Positions 30,994 to 39,282 of a stretch of 43,035 bases of DNA are shown in pieces. This DNA is from an uncultured Holophagaceae bacterium (GTDB lineage: Bacteria > Acidobacteriota > Holophagae > Holophagales > Holophagaceae), in contig CAIMFT010000003.1 in the NCBI GenBank assembly GCA_903840385.1, positions 1 to 43,035 on the forward strand, given 5' to 3'. The notes beneath the pieces are model-generated. The model ran no database searches. It was not told the DNA's origin and was given only the letters and a program-made list of their open reading frames with translations. Positions within the stretch are counted from its first letter, which is position 1, and the number at the start of each line of letters is the position of its first letter. The position numbers and the translations under genes are program-made.

Positions 30994-31521
30994 TCAGAAG
31001 CGGAGCGTGACCTCCGCCTGGAGGGTGCTGGCGGAGAAGACCTGGGAGACCCGGCTGTGGCCGTAGCGCAGCTCGGTGCCGAGGGTCTCGGTCCACAGGT
31101 GCCCGATCCCGAAGGAGACACCGGGTCGGGTCCCGGCCGAGGTGGCCTGGCTGGTGGCCTGGGTCGTCCGGAGGGACCAGCGCTGGGCGGCGAGGCCCAG
31201 GGCGAAGTAGAGGCCCTCGGGCTTCCCCTCGACAAAGAACAGATAGTCGCTGCCCAAGCTGTAGGACGTGGCCCGCTGACGGCGGGCGCCGAAGGTGGCT
31301 TCCGGGAGGCTGGCGTAGTCCAGGCGAGGGCGCAGCAGCTGGCCGTCCCCCAGGTCGATGGTGGCGTGGAGTCCTGCGCCAGGTCCTACCTTGCCGTCCA
31401 CGAAGGTCTTGAGCTCTCCCCGGGGGGACACCACCTGGAGCTGAACGCCGAGGCGGGACTCCTCGGCCCACAGGGACCCCGTAGCCAGGGCGGCCAGCAG
31501 GATGCGAGTGGCGAACTTCAT
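30994..31521 (-). CDS. Small outer-membrane beta-barrel protein
   Basis: A 175-residue protein with a signal peptide (MKFATRILLAALATGSLWA, cleaved after residue 19). The mature part shows alternating strands (SRLGVQLQVVS, LLRPRLDYASL, EGLYFALGLAAQRW, TLQAEVTLRF) and ends in Phe, the BamA recognition pattern. It looks like an eight-stranded OmpW/OmpX-size barrel; no specific family recognised. GGAGAAGCC precedes the ATG. It lies downstream of rplS and converges on the MgtC-like gene with 7 bp between stops. Confidence 0.78.
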   Translation of the reverse strand: MKFATRILLAALATGSLWAEESRLGVQLQVVSPRGELKTFVDGKVGPGAGLHATIDLGDGQLLRPRLDYASLPEATFGARRQRATSYSLGSDYLFFVEGKPEGLYFALGLAAQRWSLRTTQATSQATSAGTRPGVSFGIGHLWTETLGTELRYGHSRVSQVFSASTLQAEVTLRF

Positions 31522-31598
31522 GGCTTCTCCTGGAACGTGCGGCTGCTTCCGTTGATTCTGGCACAGGGTGGCATCCCCCAGTCCTTGTCCTGGAACAA

Positions 31599-31628
31599 GG
31601 AAAGGGCGCCCCACAGGACGCCCTTTCC
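31599..31628 (-). terminator. Hairpin after rplS
   Basis: A 10-bp stem GGAAAGGGCG / CGCCCTTTCC with a 10-nt loop, 19 bp beyond the rplS stop. On the minus strand only a modest T-content (TTGTTCC) follows. It separates rplS from the outer-membrane gene. Confidence 0.6.
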
Positions 31629-31647
31629 GGATCGCTTGGAAGCGAGG

Positions 31648-32001
31648 CTAGTTGACGGTGCGACGCTCTTTGAGGCGACCGGCCTTGCCCAGCTTGTCGC
31701 GCAGGAAGTAGAGCTTGGCGCGGCGGACCTTGCCGTGGCGCAGCACTTCCAGCTTGTCGATGGTGGGGCTGTTGAGGGGGAAGATGCGCTCCACACCCAC
31801 GCCGCTCGCAACCTTGCGGACAGTGAAGGAGGTGCGCATGCCACCGCCCTTGATGCTGATGACGATGCCCTGGAAGAGCTGGATGCGCTCCTTCTCCCCT
31901 TCCTTCACCTTGACGTGCACCTTGACGGTGTCGCCGGGCTGGATGCGGGGCAGATCGGTGCGAAGCAGGGTCGCTTCGAGGCGGTCGATGATGTTGGTCA
32001 C
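31648..32001 (-). CDS. rplS: 50S ribosomal protein bL19
   Basis: A 117-residue protein at the 30S-50S interface. [40 protein letters not shown] and the [19 protein letters not shown] end are diagnostic. It starts at GTG with GGAG 5 nt upstream. It follows trmD after 112 bp; the usual partners rpsP and rimM are missing. The gap holds a possible -10 TAGACT (32067-32072, minus) and a small CCCC-GCTT-GGGG hairpin, so rplS may have its own promoter. Confidence 0.97.
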   Translation of the reverse strand: MTNIIDRLEATLLRTDLPRIQPGDTVKVHVKVKEGEKERIQLFQGIVISIKGGGMRTSFTVRKVASGVGVERIFPLNSPTIDKLEVLRHGKVRRAKLYFLRDKLGKAGRLKERRTVN

Positions 32002-32113
32002 GGTGGCTCCTGGGCCAGCGGTCCCACATGGACATGGCTCGAAAGTCCCCAAGCGGGGAGTCCACCAGTCTATCGGAAAGGCCGGAAAAGGGAAGCGGCG
32101 GCTTTCCTTGGGC
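32002..32113 (-). promoter_or_regulatory. rplS leader and candidate promoter
   Basis: 112 bp between trmD and rplS. TAGACT on the minus strand (32067-32072) equals the -10 of the prfB promoter, but the -35 (CTTCCC or TTCCCT) is poor. A short hairpin with CCCC/GGGG arms follows the presumed start. Possible L19 autogenous leader, not recognised as a known class. Confidence 0.35.
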
Positions 32114-32905
32114 CTACCGCCCGGTCCAGCCCTTCCACCCCTTGGGCTTGGGGCGGTCCCAGTCATCCGGATGCTCGACCTGCCAGGCGCACCACTGGGC
32201 GGGGCGGTCCAGGTCGACCAGGCGGTCGTGCCGGTAGCTGGCCCAGAGGTCTGGTCTCAGGCGCTTGGTCCGGGCCATGGCCTCCCGCAGGCGCCACAGC
32301 CGGATGGCCCCATGGTCGCCGCCCTGGAGCACGGCGGGGACCTCCAGGCCCTCGAAGGCGGCCGGGCGGGTGTAGTGGGGGTGATCCAGCAGGCCCGTGG
32401 CGAAGCTGTCGGCGGTGGCGCTGCCCTGGTTGCCGAGGACGCCGGGCAGCCAGCGGCAGACGGCGTCGATGAGGAAGAGGGCGGGCAGCTCCCCGCCGCT
32501 GAGGACGGCCTCCCCTATGCTCAGCTCCTCGTCCACGCAGCGCTCCACGGCCCGCTGGTCGGGGCCCTCGTAGCGGGTGCAGACCAGGATGAGCTGATCC
32601 AGGGCCGCCAGCTCCAGCACCTTGGCGTGGGTGAGGGGCGGGGCGGCCGGGCTGAAGTGGATGACCCGGCCCTTCCCGGCACGAGGCACGGAAGCCAGGG
32701 TGTCCCGCAGGACCTCGGGGCGCAGCACCATGCCCGGGCCACCGCCGAAGGGCGTGTCGTCCACATGGCCAAAGGCGTTCCCGGCGAAGGGACGGAAGCT
32801 GTGGGTGGCGAGCTCGTGCCCCAGTTCCCGGAAGGCCCGGCCCGTGATGCCCAGGCGGGCGGCCTCGAAGAACTCCGGGAAGAGGGTGAGGGCGTCGAAG
32901 CGCAT
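32114..32905 (-). CDS. trmD: tRNA (guanine-N1-)-methyltransferase TrmD
   Basis: Methylates G37 of tRNAs with a G at position 36, preventing frameshifting. 263 residues. SPOUT-fold knot motifs are [18 protein letters not shown] (47-64), [12 protein letters not shown] (107-118) and [14 protein letters not shown] (129-142). The C-terminal [10 protein letters not shown] holds the catalytic aspartate region. The start ATG shares one base with the stop of the exoD-like gene (TGATG), so they are coupled. Confidence 0.97.
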   Translation of the reverse strand: MRFDALTLFPEFFEAARLGITGRAFRELGHELATHSFRPFAGNAFGHVDDTPFGGGPGMVLRPEVLRDTLASVPRAGKGRVIHFSPAAPPLTHAKVLELAALDQLILVCTRYEGPDQRAVERCVDEELSIGEAVLSGGELPALFLIDAVCRWLPGVLGNQGSATADSFATGLLDHPHYTRPAAFEGLEVPAVLQGGDHGAIRLWRLREAMARTKRLRPDLWASYRHDRLVDLDRPAQWCAWQVEHPDDWDRPKPKGWKGWTGR

Positions 32906-33507
32906 CAGCCCACCAAGGCGTGGAGGGCCTTCAGGTAGGCCTTGGCGATCAGGCTGAAGCTGGAGGCGAAGTAGACGGTGTTGCCCACCATGGCGGCGGC
33001 GCCGATCCAGGCCCAGGTGGGGCGCTCCTCCAGGAGGGCGGCGCCCAGGAGGCAGAGGATGGCTGCGGGCAGCTGGTTGCCGAAGGGCAGGGGCACGGGA
33101 ATGGCCAGGAGGAGGCCGGTCCAGGCGATGCAGAAGCCCACCCAGCGGTGGCTGAGGGGCCGCTGCTCGGCGCCCCTCCAGCGGAACCGGTTGAGCTGGA
33201 CCTCCAGCCGAGCCAGTGCGTCCTTGATGCGCCCCTTGTGGATGGGCTGGGCCTGGATCCGGGCGGGGATCCAGGGATGCGGAGTCCCCCAGGCCAGCTG
33301 AGCCCCCAGGCCGATGAGGCCGATGCCACCCACCGGCGCCAGCCCCAGGTTCAGCCCCGGCACCAGGTTGGGCAGGGCGAGCAGGAGCACCAGGAACCCA
33401 TAGGTCTGCTCGCCGGCGGCTTCCAGAAGCTCACCCAGGGTGATCTCCCCCTCGGCACCGAGGAGCGCATGCAGGGTCTGGAAGAAGGGCTGGGGGGAGG
33501 GTTCCAC
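32905..33507 (-). CDS. ExoD-family membrane protein
   Basis: A 200-residue protein with about four membrane segments in two pairs, resembling the exopolysaccharide-synthesis ExoD family. LLLALPNLVPGLNLGLAPVGGIGLIGLGAQ and LLAIPVPLPFGNQLPA are the family's two Pro-rich hydrophobic blocks, followed by LLEERP. The name derives from a Sinorhizobium mutant; the biochemical role is unknown. It starts at GTG with a weak ribosome-binding site. Position between rlmN and trmD is probably operonic convenience. Confidence 0.8.
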   Translation of the reverse strand: MEPSPQPFFQTLHALLGAEGEITLGELLEAAGEQTYGFLVLLLALPNLVPGLNLGLAPVGGIGLIGLGAQLAWGTPHPWIPARIQAQPIHKGRIKDALARLEVQLNRFRWRGAEQRPLSHRWVGFCIAWTGLLLAIPVPLPFGNQLPAAILCLLGAALLEERPTWAWIGAAAMVGNTVYFASSFSLIAKAYLKALHALVG

Positions 33508-33540
33508 TCCCCAAGCATGACTGAAACAGGCCCGCCGTCC

Positions 33541-34641
33541 TCAGTCTTCGGTGGGGGGCGGGGCTCCCTGGCCCTGGCGCACCAGCTGACCGCAGGCCCC
33601 CGAGATGTCCTGGCCCCGGCTGCGGCGGACGCTCACGGGCACCCCGGCGTCCACCAGCAGGCGGCAGAGGGCGCTGATGCGGGCCTCGTCCGGAGGGGCG
33701 TAGCCCGTCCCCTCATGGGGGTTGAAGGGGATCAGATTGATCTTGGAGGGGAAGCGGCGGGCGAAGGCAGCCAGCCGCCGCCCATCCTCCATGGTGTCGG
33801 TCTCGCCGCTCAGCAGCACGTACTCGAGGGTGATGCGCTCGCCGGACTGCAGGGGGAAGTTCCCCAGGGCCTGAGCCAGATCCTCCAGGCCCCAGGCCCG
33901 GTTCACGGGCATGATGCGCGAGCGCCGGGCGTCCGTGGTGGCGTTGAGGCTGAGGGCCAGGCGGGGCCGCCGGGGCAGGTCGCCCAGGCGCTCGATGCCG
34001 CTCACCAGGCCAGCGGTGGAGACCGTGATGCGGCGCGGCGGGATGGCGAGGCCCTCGGGGTGGGTGAGGGTGTCGAAGGCGGCCAGGAGCTGATCGAAGT
34101 TGTGCAGGGGCTCGCCCATGCCCATGAAGACCAGGTTCACCGGCCGGTCCGCCGGGTGGTCGTGGTGGTTGAGCATGGCCACCACCTGCCCGACGATCTC
34201 AGCAGCGGTCAGGTTGCGGGTGATCCCCATCTGGCCTGTCGCGCAGAAGGTGCACCCCATGGCGCAGCCCACCTGGCTGGAGAGGCAGAGGGTGGTCCGG
34301 TCCCCATACGGCATATTGACGCCTTCGACCTGGCGGCCATCCCGGAGGCCGAAGACATGCTTGGTGGACCCATCTGCCGAGGCCTCGCTCTGCAGGATGG
34401 CGGGCCAGGCCAAGTCCACCTCAGCCTCCAGGCGGCTCCGCAGGGCCTTGGAGAGATTCGAGAACTGGTCCCACCGGACCCAGCGCTGGCGCTGCAGGCC
34501 CTGGAACAGCTGCCGCCCTCGCCAGGCGGGCTCGCCCAGGGAGGCGGCCAGGGCGGAGAGCCCAGCCAAGCTGAGACCGGCGGCATTGGGGCGGGGGGAG
34601 GAGCCCCCTTCCGGGGCTGGAGCCTCCCAGGGATGCAGCAA
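33541..34641 (-). CDS. rlmN: Dual-specificity 23S rRNA/tRNA methyltransferase RlmN
   Basis: A radical-SAM enzyme that methylates C2 of A2503 in 23S rRNA and A37 of some tRNAs. 366 residues. The cluster motif CAMGCTFC gives Cys126, Cys130 and Cys133. The two catalytic cysteines are Cys119 (TTLCLSS) and Cys350 (SGACGQL), so the methyl-carrier mechanism is intact. FMGMGEPLHN, SLNATTD and LIPFNPH are conserved. The start is TTG directly after the small upstream gene (1 bp gap); no later Met is plausible. Confidence 0.96.
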   Translation of the reverse strand: MLHPWEAPAPEGGSSPRPNAAGLSLAGLSALAASLGEPAWRGRQLFQGLQRQRWVRWDQFSNLSKALRSRLEAEVDLAWPAILQSEASADGSTKHVFGLRDGRQVEGVNMPYGDRTTLCLSSQVGCAMGCTFCATGQMGITRNLTAAEIVGQVVAMLNHHDHPADRPVNLVFMGMGEPLHNFDQLLAAFDTLTHPEGLAIPPRRITVSTAGLVSGIERLGDLPRRPRLALSLNATTDARRSRIMPVNRAWGLEDLAQALGNFPLQSGERITLEYVLLSGETDTMEDGRRLAAFARRFPSKINLIPFNPHEGTGYAPPDEARISALCRLLVDAGVPVSVRRSRGQDISGACGQLVRQGQGAPPPTED

Positions 34642-34642
34642 C

Positions 34643-34903
34643 TCAGTCCACCCGGATCTTGAAGGACTGCATCAGGCGCAGGTCGTCCTCAGAGAAGGGC
34701 GTGGCGGGCTCCAGGCCCTCCCACTCCGCATCCTCGGCGGCCTTGTGGCCCAGGGGTGCCGCCTCAAGAATGAGCATCAGTCCGTATCCTTTGGCCTGGA
34801 TCTGGAAGGCCAGGTCCCGGCAGTGGTCATCCTCGGCGAGGGCCTTCACAAGGGAATCGCCCAGCTCGCTCACCAGGTTGTGCAGATGCTCTGGCAAGTC
34901 CAT
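34643..34903 (-). CDS. Small conserved-looking protein, unknown
   Basis: An 86-residue acidic soluble protein (MDLPEHLHNLVSELGDSLV start, FSEDDLRLMQSFKIRVD end). No signal peptide, membrane segment or metal motif. GAGGAGG lies 5 nt before the ATG, a strong ribosome-binding site that supports a real gene. It sits between the ThiE/TenI-like gene and rlmN with gaps of 17 and 1 bp. I do not recognise a family; the C-terminal acidic-then-basic pattern may be a small adaptor. Confidence 0.7.
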   Translation of the reverse strand: MDLPEHLHNLVSELGDSLVKALAEDDHCRDLAFQIQAKGYGLMLILEAAPLGHKAAEDAEWEGLEPATPFSEDDLRLMQSFKIRVD

Positions 34904-34920
34904 GAGGCCTCCTCGGCCGA

Positions 34921-35511
34921 TTATACCCCTGGCGCCCCGCCGCCCCGCCGGAGTTCCTGCGCCTCCCGGAAGGCCTGCACCACCCGGCGTGGCTCCCGCT
35001 CCCAGAAGGGACGGATGGCGGCGATGCCTCCCAGTCGGGGGTGGGCCAGGCTGGTCGCGTTGGCTGGCGTCACCCCGCCCAGGGCCAGCAGCCGGGGCCC
35101 ATCCGGGGGCAGCGTGTCCAGGAAGGCGTGGAAGCGACCGGGTTCCCAGGGGGCGCCCTTGCCTGGGCTGGCGAAGACCGGGGACACGAGGAGCTGATCC
35201 GCGCCCCGCCGATCGGCCCACTGGGTTTCCGCATGGAGGGGGCGGGACAGGGGTCCCAGGCCTGGGGCCAGGTCCGGGTAGGCCTCGGGGGCATGGACCC
35301 CGCAGCCGGCCGCCAGGGCCACGTCCAGCCGACCCGCCACCCACAGGGCCAAGCCCGGAGCCGCATCCTGGCACCACCGGGCGGCCTCCAGCAGGCGTCG
35401 GGCGGAGAGGCCAGGCTCCCGGATCAGGAAGCCATCCACGCCGGCATGGAGCACAGCCCGCCACCGCAGGGGCTCGAAGCCGAGCCCCGGGGTGATGGCC
35501 AGCAGGAGCAT
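34921..35511 (-). CDS. ThiE/TenI-like TIM-barrel protein
   Basis: A 196-residue protein of the thiamine-phosphate-synthase/TenI family. LLVSPVFASPGKGAPW (107-122) and LLALGGVTPANA (141-152) match the phosphate-binding end of the barrel. The NDxxD-type Mg/pyrophosphate residues of ThiE are not seen: the aligned loop reads VAGRLDVALAAGCGVHAPE, with no IND or QED. That argues against classical ThiE activity and for a TenI-like thiazole tautomerase or a related role. The ATG at 35511 lies 7 bp after bamD's stop, with GGCTAGG upstream. Confidence 0.72.
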   Translation of the reverse strand: MLLLAITPGLGFEPLRWRAVLHAGVDGFLIREPGLSARRLLEAARWCQDAAPGLALWVAGRLDVALAAGCGVHAPEAYPDLAPGLGPLSRPLHAETQWADRRGADQLLVSPVFASPGKGAPWEPGRFHAFLDTLPPDGPRLLALGGVTPANATSLAHPRLGGIAAIRPFWEREPRRVVQAFREAQELRRGGGAPGV

Positions 35512-35518
35512 GGCGGGC

Positions 35519-36448
35519 CTAGCCGTCGAGCTCTTCCTTGATGCCACCAGAGCCCATGGTCACCAGGCGGTCCGCCGCCCGGCGGGCCCACTCGGAGCCA
35601 GGGTAGCTCTCCACCAGCTTCTGGTAGTAGCTCTTGGCTTCGGTCCGGAAGACCTTCACCCGCTCGGAAGCAAAGGCCGTCAGGACCTTGTTGTACTCAG
35701 TGGCCTCTTCCTTGGACAGGTCCCGGAGGTCCTCCCGCTTGAGCTTGGCGGCATGGTCCTTGTTGAACTGGGTCAGCTCCTCGTCGGAGAGCAGGCGCTG
35801 GCGCAGGGCCTCGCCCAGGTAGTAGTAGGCCCGCTCCCGATCCACGTGGTCGGGGTAGGTCTCCAGCAGGTTCTTGAGCCGCCGCTCGGCGCCGGGGTAG
35901 AAGTAGGTGTTTACGTAGAAGACACCCACCACCAGCTCGTGCTCGGCGATGCGCCGCCAGCACTGGACGATCTTCGCCCGGGCCTCGCGCACGTAGGGGC
36001 TGCCCGGGGACTCGGACACCAGCTGCTGGAAGCCCTCGAGGGCCTTGCGGGTCTCGGCCTGGTCGCGCTCGGCGCTCTCGATGGCCGAGAAGTGGCAGAG
36101 GGCCCGGTGGTAGATCGCATAGTCCCGCCGCTCGTGGCGAGGGAAGTAGTTCAGGAAGCTGGTGTACTCCACCTCGGCTTCCGGGTAGCTGGGGCTGGGC
36201 TGAAAGAAGTAGCTGTCCCCCAGCATGAGCTTGGCCTTGGGGAACTCCGCCGAGCCCGGGACGTACTGCTCCAGGTGCCGGAGGGTCAGGCGGGCGTCGT
36301 TGAACTTGCCCTCCTTCATCTGCTTGTCGGCCGTGGCCAGGAGGTCCACCGAGGAGATGGTCTGGTCGGCGGTCTTGGGCTTGCGGCAGCCCATGCCCAG
36401 GCCTGCCAGGAGGGCAGTGAGGGTGAGGGCGGTCAGAAGGGGCTTCAT
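35519..36448 (-). CDS. bamD: Outer-membrane assembly lipoprotein BamD
   Basis: A 309-residue lipoprotein that supports BamA in barrel assembly. Signal peptide with lipobox LGMGC; Cys21 would be lipidated. TPR repeats follow (ADKQMKEGKFNDARLTLRHLEQYVPGS; SYPEAEVEYTSFLNYFPRHE; AEHELVVGVFYVNTYFYPGAERRLKNLLETYP), the last matching the family block that ends BamD's second half. The C-terminal extension (HAAKLKREDLRDLSKEEAT) is longer than in E. coli (245 residues). It overlaps the hydrolase gene by ATGA. Confidence 0.93.
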   Translation of the reverse strand: MKPLLTALTLTALLAGLGMGCRKPKTADQTISSVDLLATADKQMKEGKFNDARLTLRHLEQYVPGSAEFPKAKLMLGDSYFFQPSPSYPEAEVEYTSFLNYFPRHERRDYAIYHRALCHFSAIESAERDQAETRKALEGFQQLVSESPGSPYVREARAKIVQCWRRIAEHELVVGVFYVNTYFYPGAERRLKNLLETYPDHVDRERAYYYLGEALRQRLLSDEELTQFNKDHAAKLKREDLRDLSKEEATEYNKVLTAFASERVKVFRTEAKSYYQKLVESYPGSEWARRAADRLVTMGSGGIKEELDG

Positions 36449-37425
36449 GCGGACTCCAGGGGCGGCACTTCAGTCATGGCGGGACGGGGCGAAGGGTTCC
36501 AGCGGTGGAGCAGGGTGGTGAGCCAGGGCTCGACCAGGGCCTGGGCCTCGGCCCGGCGTCTGTCGTGGAATATCTCATGGAAGACGCCCGGGAGCCTGTG
36601 GCGTTCCAGGAACTCGGGGGGGACACCAGCCCAGAGGGCCTCCGAGGCATCCGGGTCCACCACGGTGTCGGCGCCGGACTCCAGGAGGAGGATGGGCCGG
36701 TCCAGCTCGTGCCCAAGGGGCAGGAGTTCCGTCCGGGCCTCATCCAGGGCGTGCCCGAAGGCGGCGGTCGCGAAGCGGTGGCAGAGGGGGTCCGCCTCGT
36801 AGCGCTGGACCAGCACCGGATCTGAGCAGACCCGGTGCTTGTCGCCGTGGAGGTGCACCGGGTGGTGGGGGAGGACCCAGCGGAGGACCCGGGACAGGAT
36901 GAGCAGGAGATGGGAGTTGGACCGCACGGCCACCGCGGGGCTGGAGAGGATCAGGCCATCCAGGGTGTCCCCATGCCAGAGGGCGGCCAGGAGCGCCACC
37001 AGGCCGCCGAAGCTGTGGCCGAGGACCACCTGGGGGCAGACCGGCAGCGGCGGCATGGGCACCCCATCCACCAGGCGGGGCGGGGCCCCGGTGCGGGCCG
37101 CATCGTGGCGGCGCTCCTGGCGGAGGAAGAGGGCCAGATCGTCCACGAAGGCCCGGATGCCATCGGCATCGCCCCGGATGCCGCCGGAGCGGCCAAAGCC
37201 CGTGTGGTCCATGCTGGAGACGGACCAGCCGAGGCTGTGCAGCCAGTGGGCCGTGTGGCGGTAGCGCTCGCCGTGCTCACCGTAGCCGTGAGCGATGACG
37301 ACCCGCCCCAGGGGCGCCGGGTGCTCCCAGCGGGCCCAGGCCAGAGGGATTCCCCCATGACCGGTCAGGAACCCACGGCCGGTGGGCTCCAGATCGGCGG
37401 GGATCACGGGGGTGGGTCCAGGCAT
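36445..37425 (-). CDS. Alpha/beta hydrolase, monoacylglycerol-lipase-like
   Basis: A 326-residue serine hydrolase. Nucleophile elbow GHSFG with Ser138, Asp253 in GADTVVDP and His283 in VFHEIFHD form the triad. AHGYGEHGERYRH and DHTGFGRSGG are the oxyanion-hole and loop motifs of lysophospholipase/MGL proteins (PldB-like). There is no signal peptide, so it is cytoplasmic or membrane-associated. It is the first gene before bamD. A -10 TATTCT lies 6 nt before the ATG and no ribosome-binding site is visible, suggesting a leaderless message. Confidence 0.88.
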   Translation of the reverse strand: MPGPTPVIPADLEPTGRGFLTGHGGIPLAWARWEHPAPLGRVVIAHGYGEHGERYRHTAHWLHSLGWSVSSMDHTGFGRSGGIRGDADGIRAFVDDLALFLRQERRHDAARTGAPPRLVDGVPMPPLPVCPQVVLGHSFGGLVALLAALWHGDTLDGLILSSPAVAVRSNSHLLLILSRVLRWVLPHHPVHLHGDKHRVCSDPVLVQRYEADPLCHRFATAAFGHALDEARTELLPLGHELDRPILLLESGADTVVDPDASEALWAGVPPEFLERHRLPGVFHEIFHDRRRAEAQALVEPWLTTLLHRWNPSPRPAMTEVPPLESA

Positions 37426-37440
37426 CCAACCAGAATAGCC
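37426..37440 (-). promoter_or_regulatory. Candidate leaderless promoter of the hydrolase-bamD operon
   Basis: GGCTATTCT on the minus strand (TATTCT at 37432-37437) ends 6 nt before the ATG. The GGC extension matches the GGCTATCAT boxes at 8773 and 14497. The -35 region (CCGGGG) is unlike consensus, so this is a weak call based on spacing and the missing ribosome-binding site. Confidence 0.4.
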
Positions 37441-37493
37441 TGGGGGCCGGATTCCCCGGAGGGCGATTCAGCAGACCGGGGGCTGCTGCCGCA

Positions 37494-37522
37494 TTGTCGA
37501 GGCCGCCCGGGGGCCCTAGACT
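37494..37522 (+). promoter_or_regulatory. prfB promoter
   Basis: TTGTCG (37494-37499), a 17-nt spacer and TAGACT (37517-37522). Transcription would start near 37529, about 45 nt before the prfB ATG. Confidence 0.65.
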
Positions 37523-37574
37523 GAAAGGCTCCCCCTCCGCCGGAACCTGGGCGGTGGTTCCGGAAAGGCTGAGC

Positions 37575-38681
37575 ATGGATTTCGACACCCTGGTGCGGGC
37601 TAAGAACGAACTGGAGCCCCGCGTCCAGCAGCTGGTCGCCCACCTCGACCCGGAACGCAAAGCCCTGGAACTGGAGCAGATCGAGGAACGCACCACGGTC
37701 CCCGGCTTCTGGGACGACCCGGAGGCAGCGCGACCCCTCCTGCAGAAGCGGGGGCGTCTCAGCGATGACATCGCCCTGGCCCGCCGCCTGACGACCTTCC
37801 TCGAGGACCTCGATACGGGCCTGGAGCTGGCCCGGGATGATGCCGAGATGCTGGTCGAGGCTGAGGCCGTGGAGGTGGACCTGCGCAAGGGGGTGGAGGA
37901 CGCCGAGCTGCGCATGATGCTGAGCGGCGACCTGGACAGCAACCACGCCATCGTGGCCATCGCCCCCGGGGCGGGTGGCACCGAGAGCCAGGACTGGGCG
38001 GCCATGCTGCTCCGCATGTACCTGCGCTTCTGCGAGTCCAAGGGCTGGGCCACGGAGATGATCGACTACCAGGATGGGGAGGAGGCCGGCATCAAGGGGG
38101 CCACCTTCATCGTGGATGCCCCCTTCTCGTATGGCTACCTGCGGGCCGAGGCGGGGGTCCACCGCCTGGTGCGCATCAGTCCCTTTGACTCGGCCAAGCG
38201 GCGCCACACCAGCTTCGCCGCTGTCTACGTGAGCCCCGAGCTGGATGACACCATCAATGTGGACATCCCGGAGAAGGACCTGAAGATCGATGTCTTCCGG
38301 GCCAGTGGCGCCGGCGGTCAGCATGTGAACCGCACGGAGTCCGCCGTCCGCTTCACCCACCTGCCCACGGGCATCGTGGTCAGCTGCCAGAACGAGCGCA
38401 GCCAGATCAAGAACCGGGCGACGGCCCTGAAGGTGCTCCAGGGCCGCCTCTACGAGGTGGAGCAGCGCAAGTTCCTGGACAAGGTGGCCGCCGCCAGCGG
38501 CGAAAAGGCCGATGTGGCCTGGGGCAGCCAGATCCGCAGCTACGTCCTCCAGCCCTACCAGATGGTCAAGGACCACCGGACCGGTGAGGAGACCAGCCAG
38601 ACCCAGAAGGTCCTGGACGGCGACCTCGACGCCTTCATCCGCACCCAGCTGCTGGCCAAGTCCGCCCGGCCTCAGGGGTAG
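37575..38681 (+). CDS. prfB: Peptide chain release factor 2
   Basis: Terminates at UGA and UAA. 368 residues in one continuous frame. The specificity tripeptide SPF is at 202-204 and GGQ at 247-249, the same spacing as in E. coli RF2 with an offset of 3. The place of the E. coli CUU-UGA-C programmed frameshift is codons 24-25; here it reads CTC GAC (37644-37649), still Leu-Asp but with no stop and no upstream SD-like AGGGGG, so autoregulation by frameshifting is absent. GGAAAGG precedes the ATG. It converges on the next gene with 2 bp between stops. Confidence 0.97.
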   Translation: MDFDTLVRAKNELEPRVQQLVAHLDPERKALELEQIEERTTVPGFWDDPEAARPLLQKRGRLSDDIALARRLTTFLEDLDTGLELARDDAEMLVEAEAVEVDLRKGVEDAELRMMLSGDLDSNHAIVAIAPGAGGTESQDWAAMLLRMYLRFCESKGWATEMIDYQDGEEAGIKGATFIVDAPFSYGYLRAEAGVHRLVRISPFDSAKRRHTSFAAVYVSPELDDTINVDIPEKDLKIDVFRASGAGGQHVNRTESAVRFTHLPTGIVVSCQNERSQIKNRATALKVLQGRLYEVEQRKFLDKVAAASGEKADVAWGSQIRSYVLQPYQMVKDHRTGEETSQTQKVLDGDLDAFIRTQLLAKSARPQG

Positions 38682-38683
38682 GG

Positions 38684-39184
38684 CTACTCGCCGCGGGCGA
38701 TCTCGGCCTGCTCGTCCTTGGGCAACCGGAACACCCAGCGGCCGGTGACGCGGTCCCACAGATCAAAGCAGCAGAGCCAGTTGAGGAGGCCGGCGACCAT
38801 CACGTAGGTGGCGCCGTACTCCTGGGTGAGGGTGCGCACCGGCTCCGTGCCCAGGCCACCGAAGGCGTAGGCGAGGATGACGTAGATGGGGCCGATGCCT
38901 GCGGTGCCGAGGGCCCCGAGGGTGGGCATCCAGACGCCGATCAGGGGTACGAACACGCCGCCCTTCACGCCCTCCACGGCACCCAACTGCATCTGGGCGG
39001 CACCCAGAATGCAGAAGGTGGCCCACACGGCCAGGAACACCTTGGCCCGGGTCTTCTCGCCGATGACCCAGTAGCCGGCCCCCGGCAGCAGCCACTGGAA
39101 CAGGATCGGCTTCCAGGCGGCCTGGATGGCCTTCTGCTTGCGCAGGGGCATGGGGAGCCTCAGGGGGGATTGGTCATCGGCCAT
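38684..39184 (-). CDS. Small membrane protein, unknown
   Basis: A 166-residue protein with a basic N-terminus, then about four membrane segments (WKPILFQWLLPGAGYWVIG; VFLAVWATFCILGAA; IGPIYVILAYAFGGLG; VMVAGLLNWLCCFDLW). LLPGAGYWxxGEKTRA resembles the TM2-type or DUF6677-like GxGxxxxGxxxxA pattern in many small bacterial membrane proteins; I cannot name it firmly. The ATG at 39184 lacks a good ribosome-binding site; Met12 (39151) is an alternative. It diverges from the kinase-like gene. Confidence 0.7.
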   Translation of the reverse strand: MADDQSPLRLPMPLRKQKAIQAAWKPILFQWLLPGAGYWVIGEKTRAKVFLAVWATFCILGAAQMQLGAVEGVKGGVFVPLIGVWMPTLGALGTAGIGPIYVILAYAFGGLGTEPVRTLTQEYGATYVMVAGLLNWLCCFDLWDRVTGRWVFRLPKDEQAEIARGE

Positions 39185-39211
39185 GCCCCAAGGTTACCTC
39201 AGTTCAGGAAC

Positions 39212-39239
39212 TTGTCTGAAGCCCGGAAGGTCCTATGTT
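39212..39239 (+). promoter_or_regulatory. Promoter of the cytidylate-kinase-like gene
   Basis: TTGTCT (39212-39217), a 16-nt spacer and TATGTT (39234-39239). Start near 39246, about 37 nt before the ATG at 39283. Confidence 0.5.
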
Positions 39240-39282
39240 CCAGGTAGCGGCCCACCAGGCCTGGCTTAGCGCCGGAGGTCCC

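Noticed and set aside
37631..37655. prfB programmed +1 frameshift site
   Set aside because: No in-frame UGA and no CUU-UGA-C; the gene reads in one frame.
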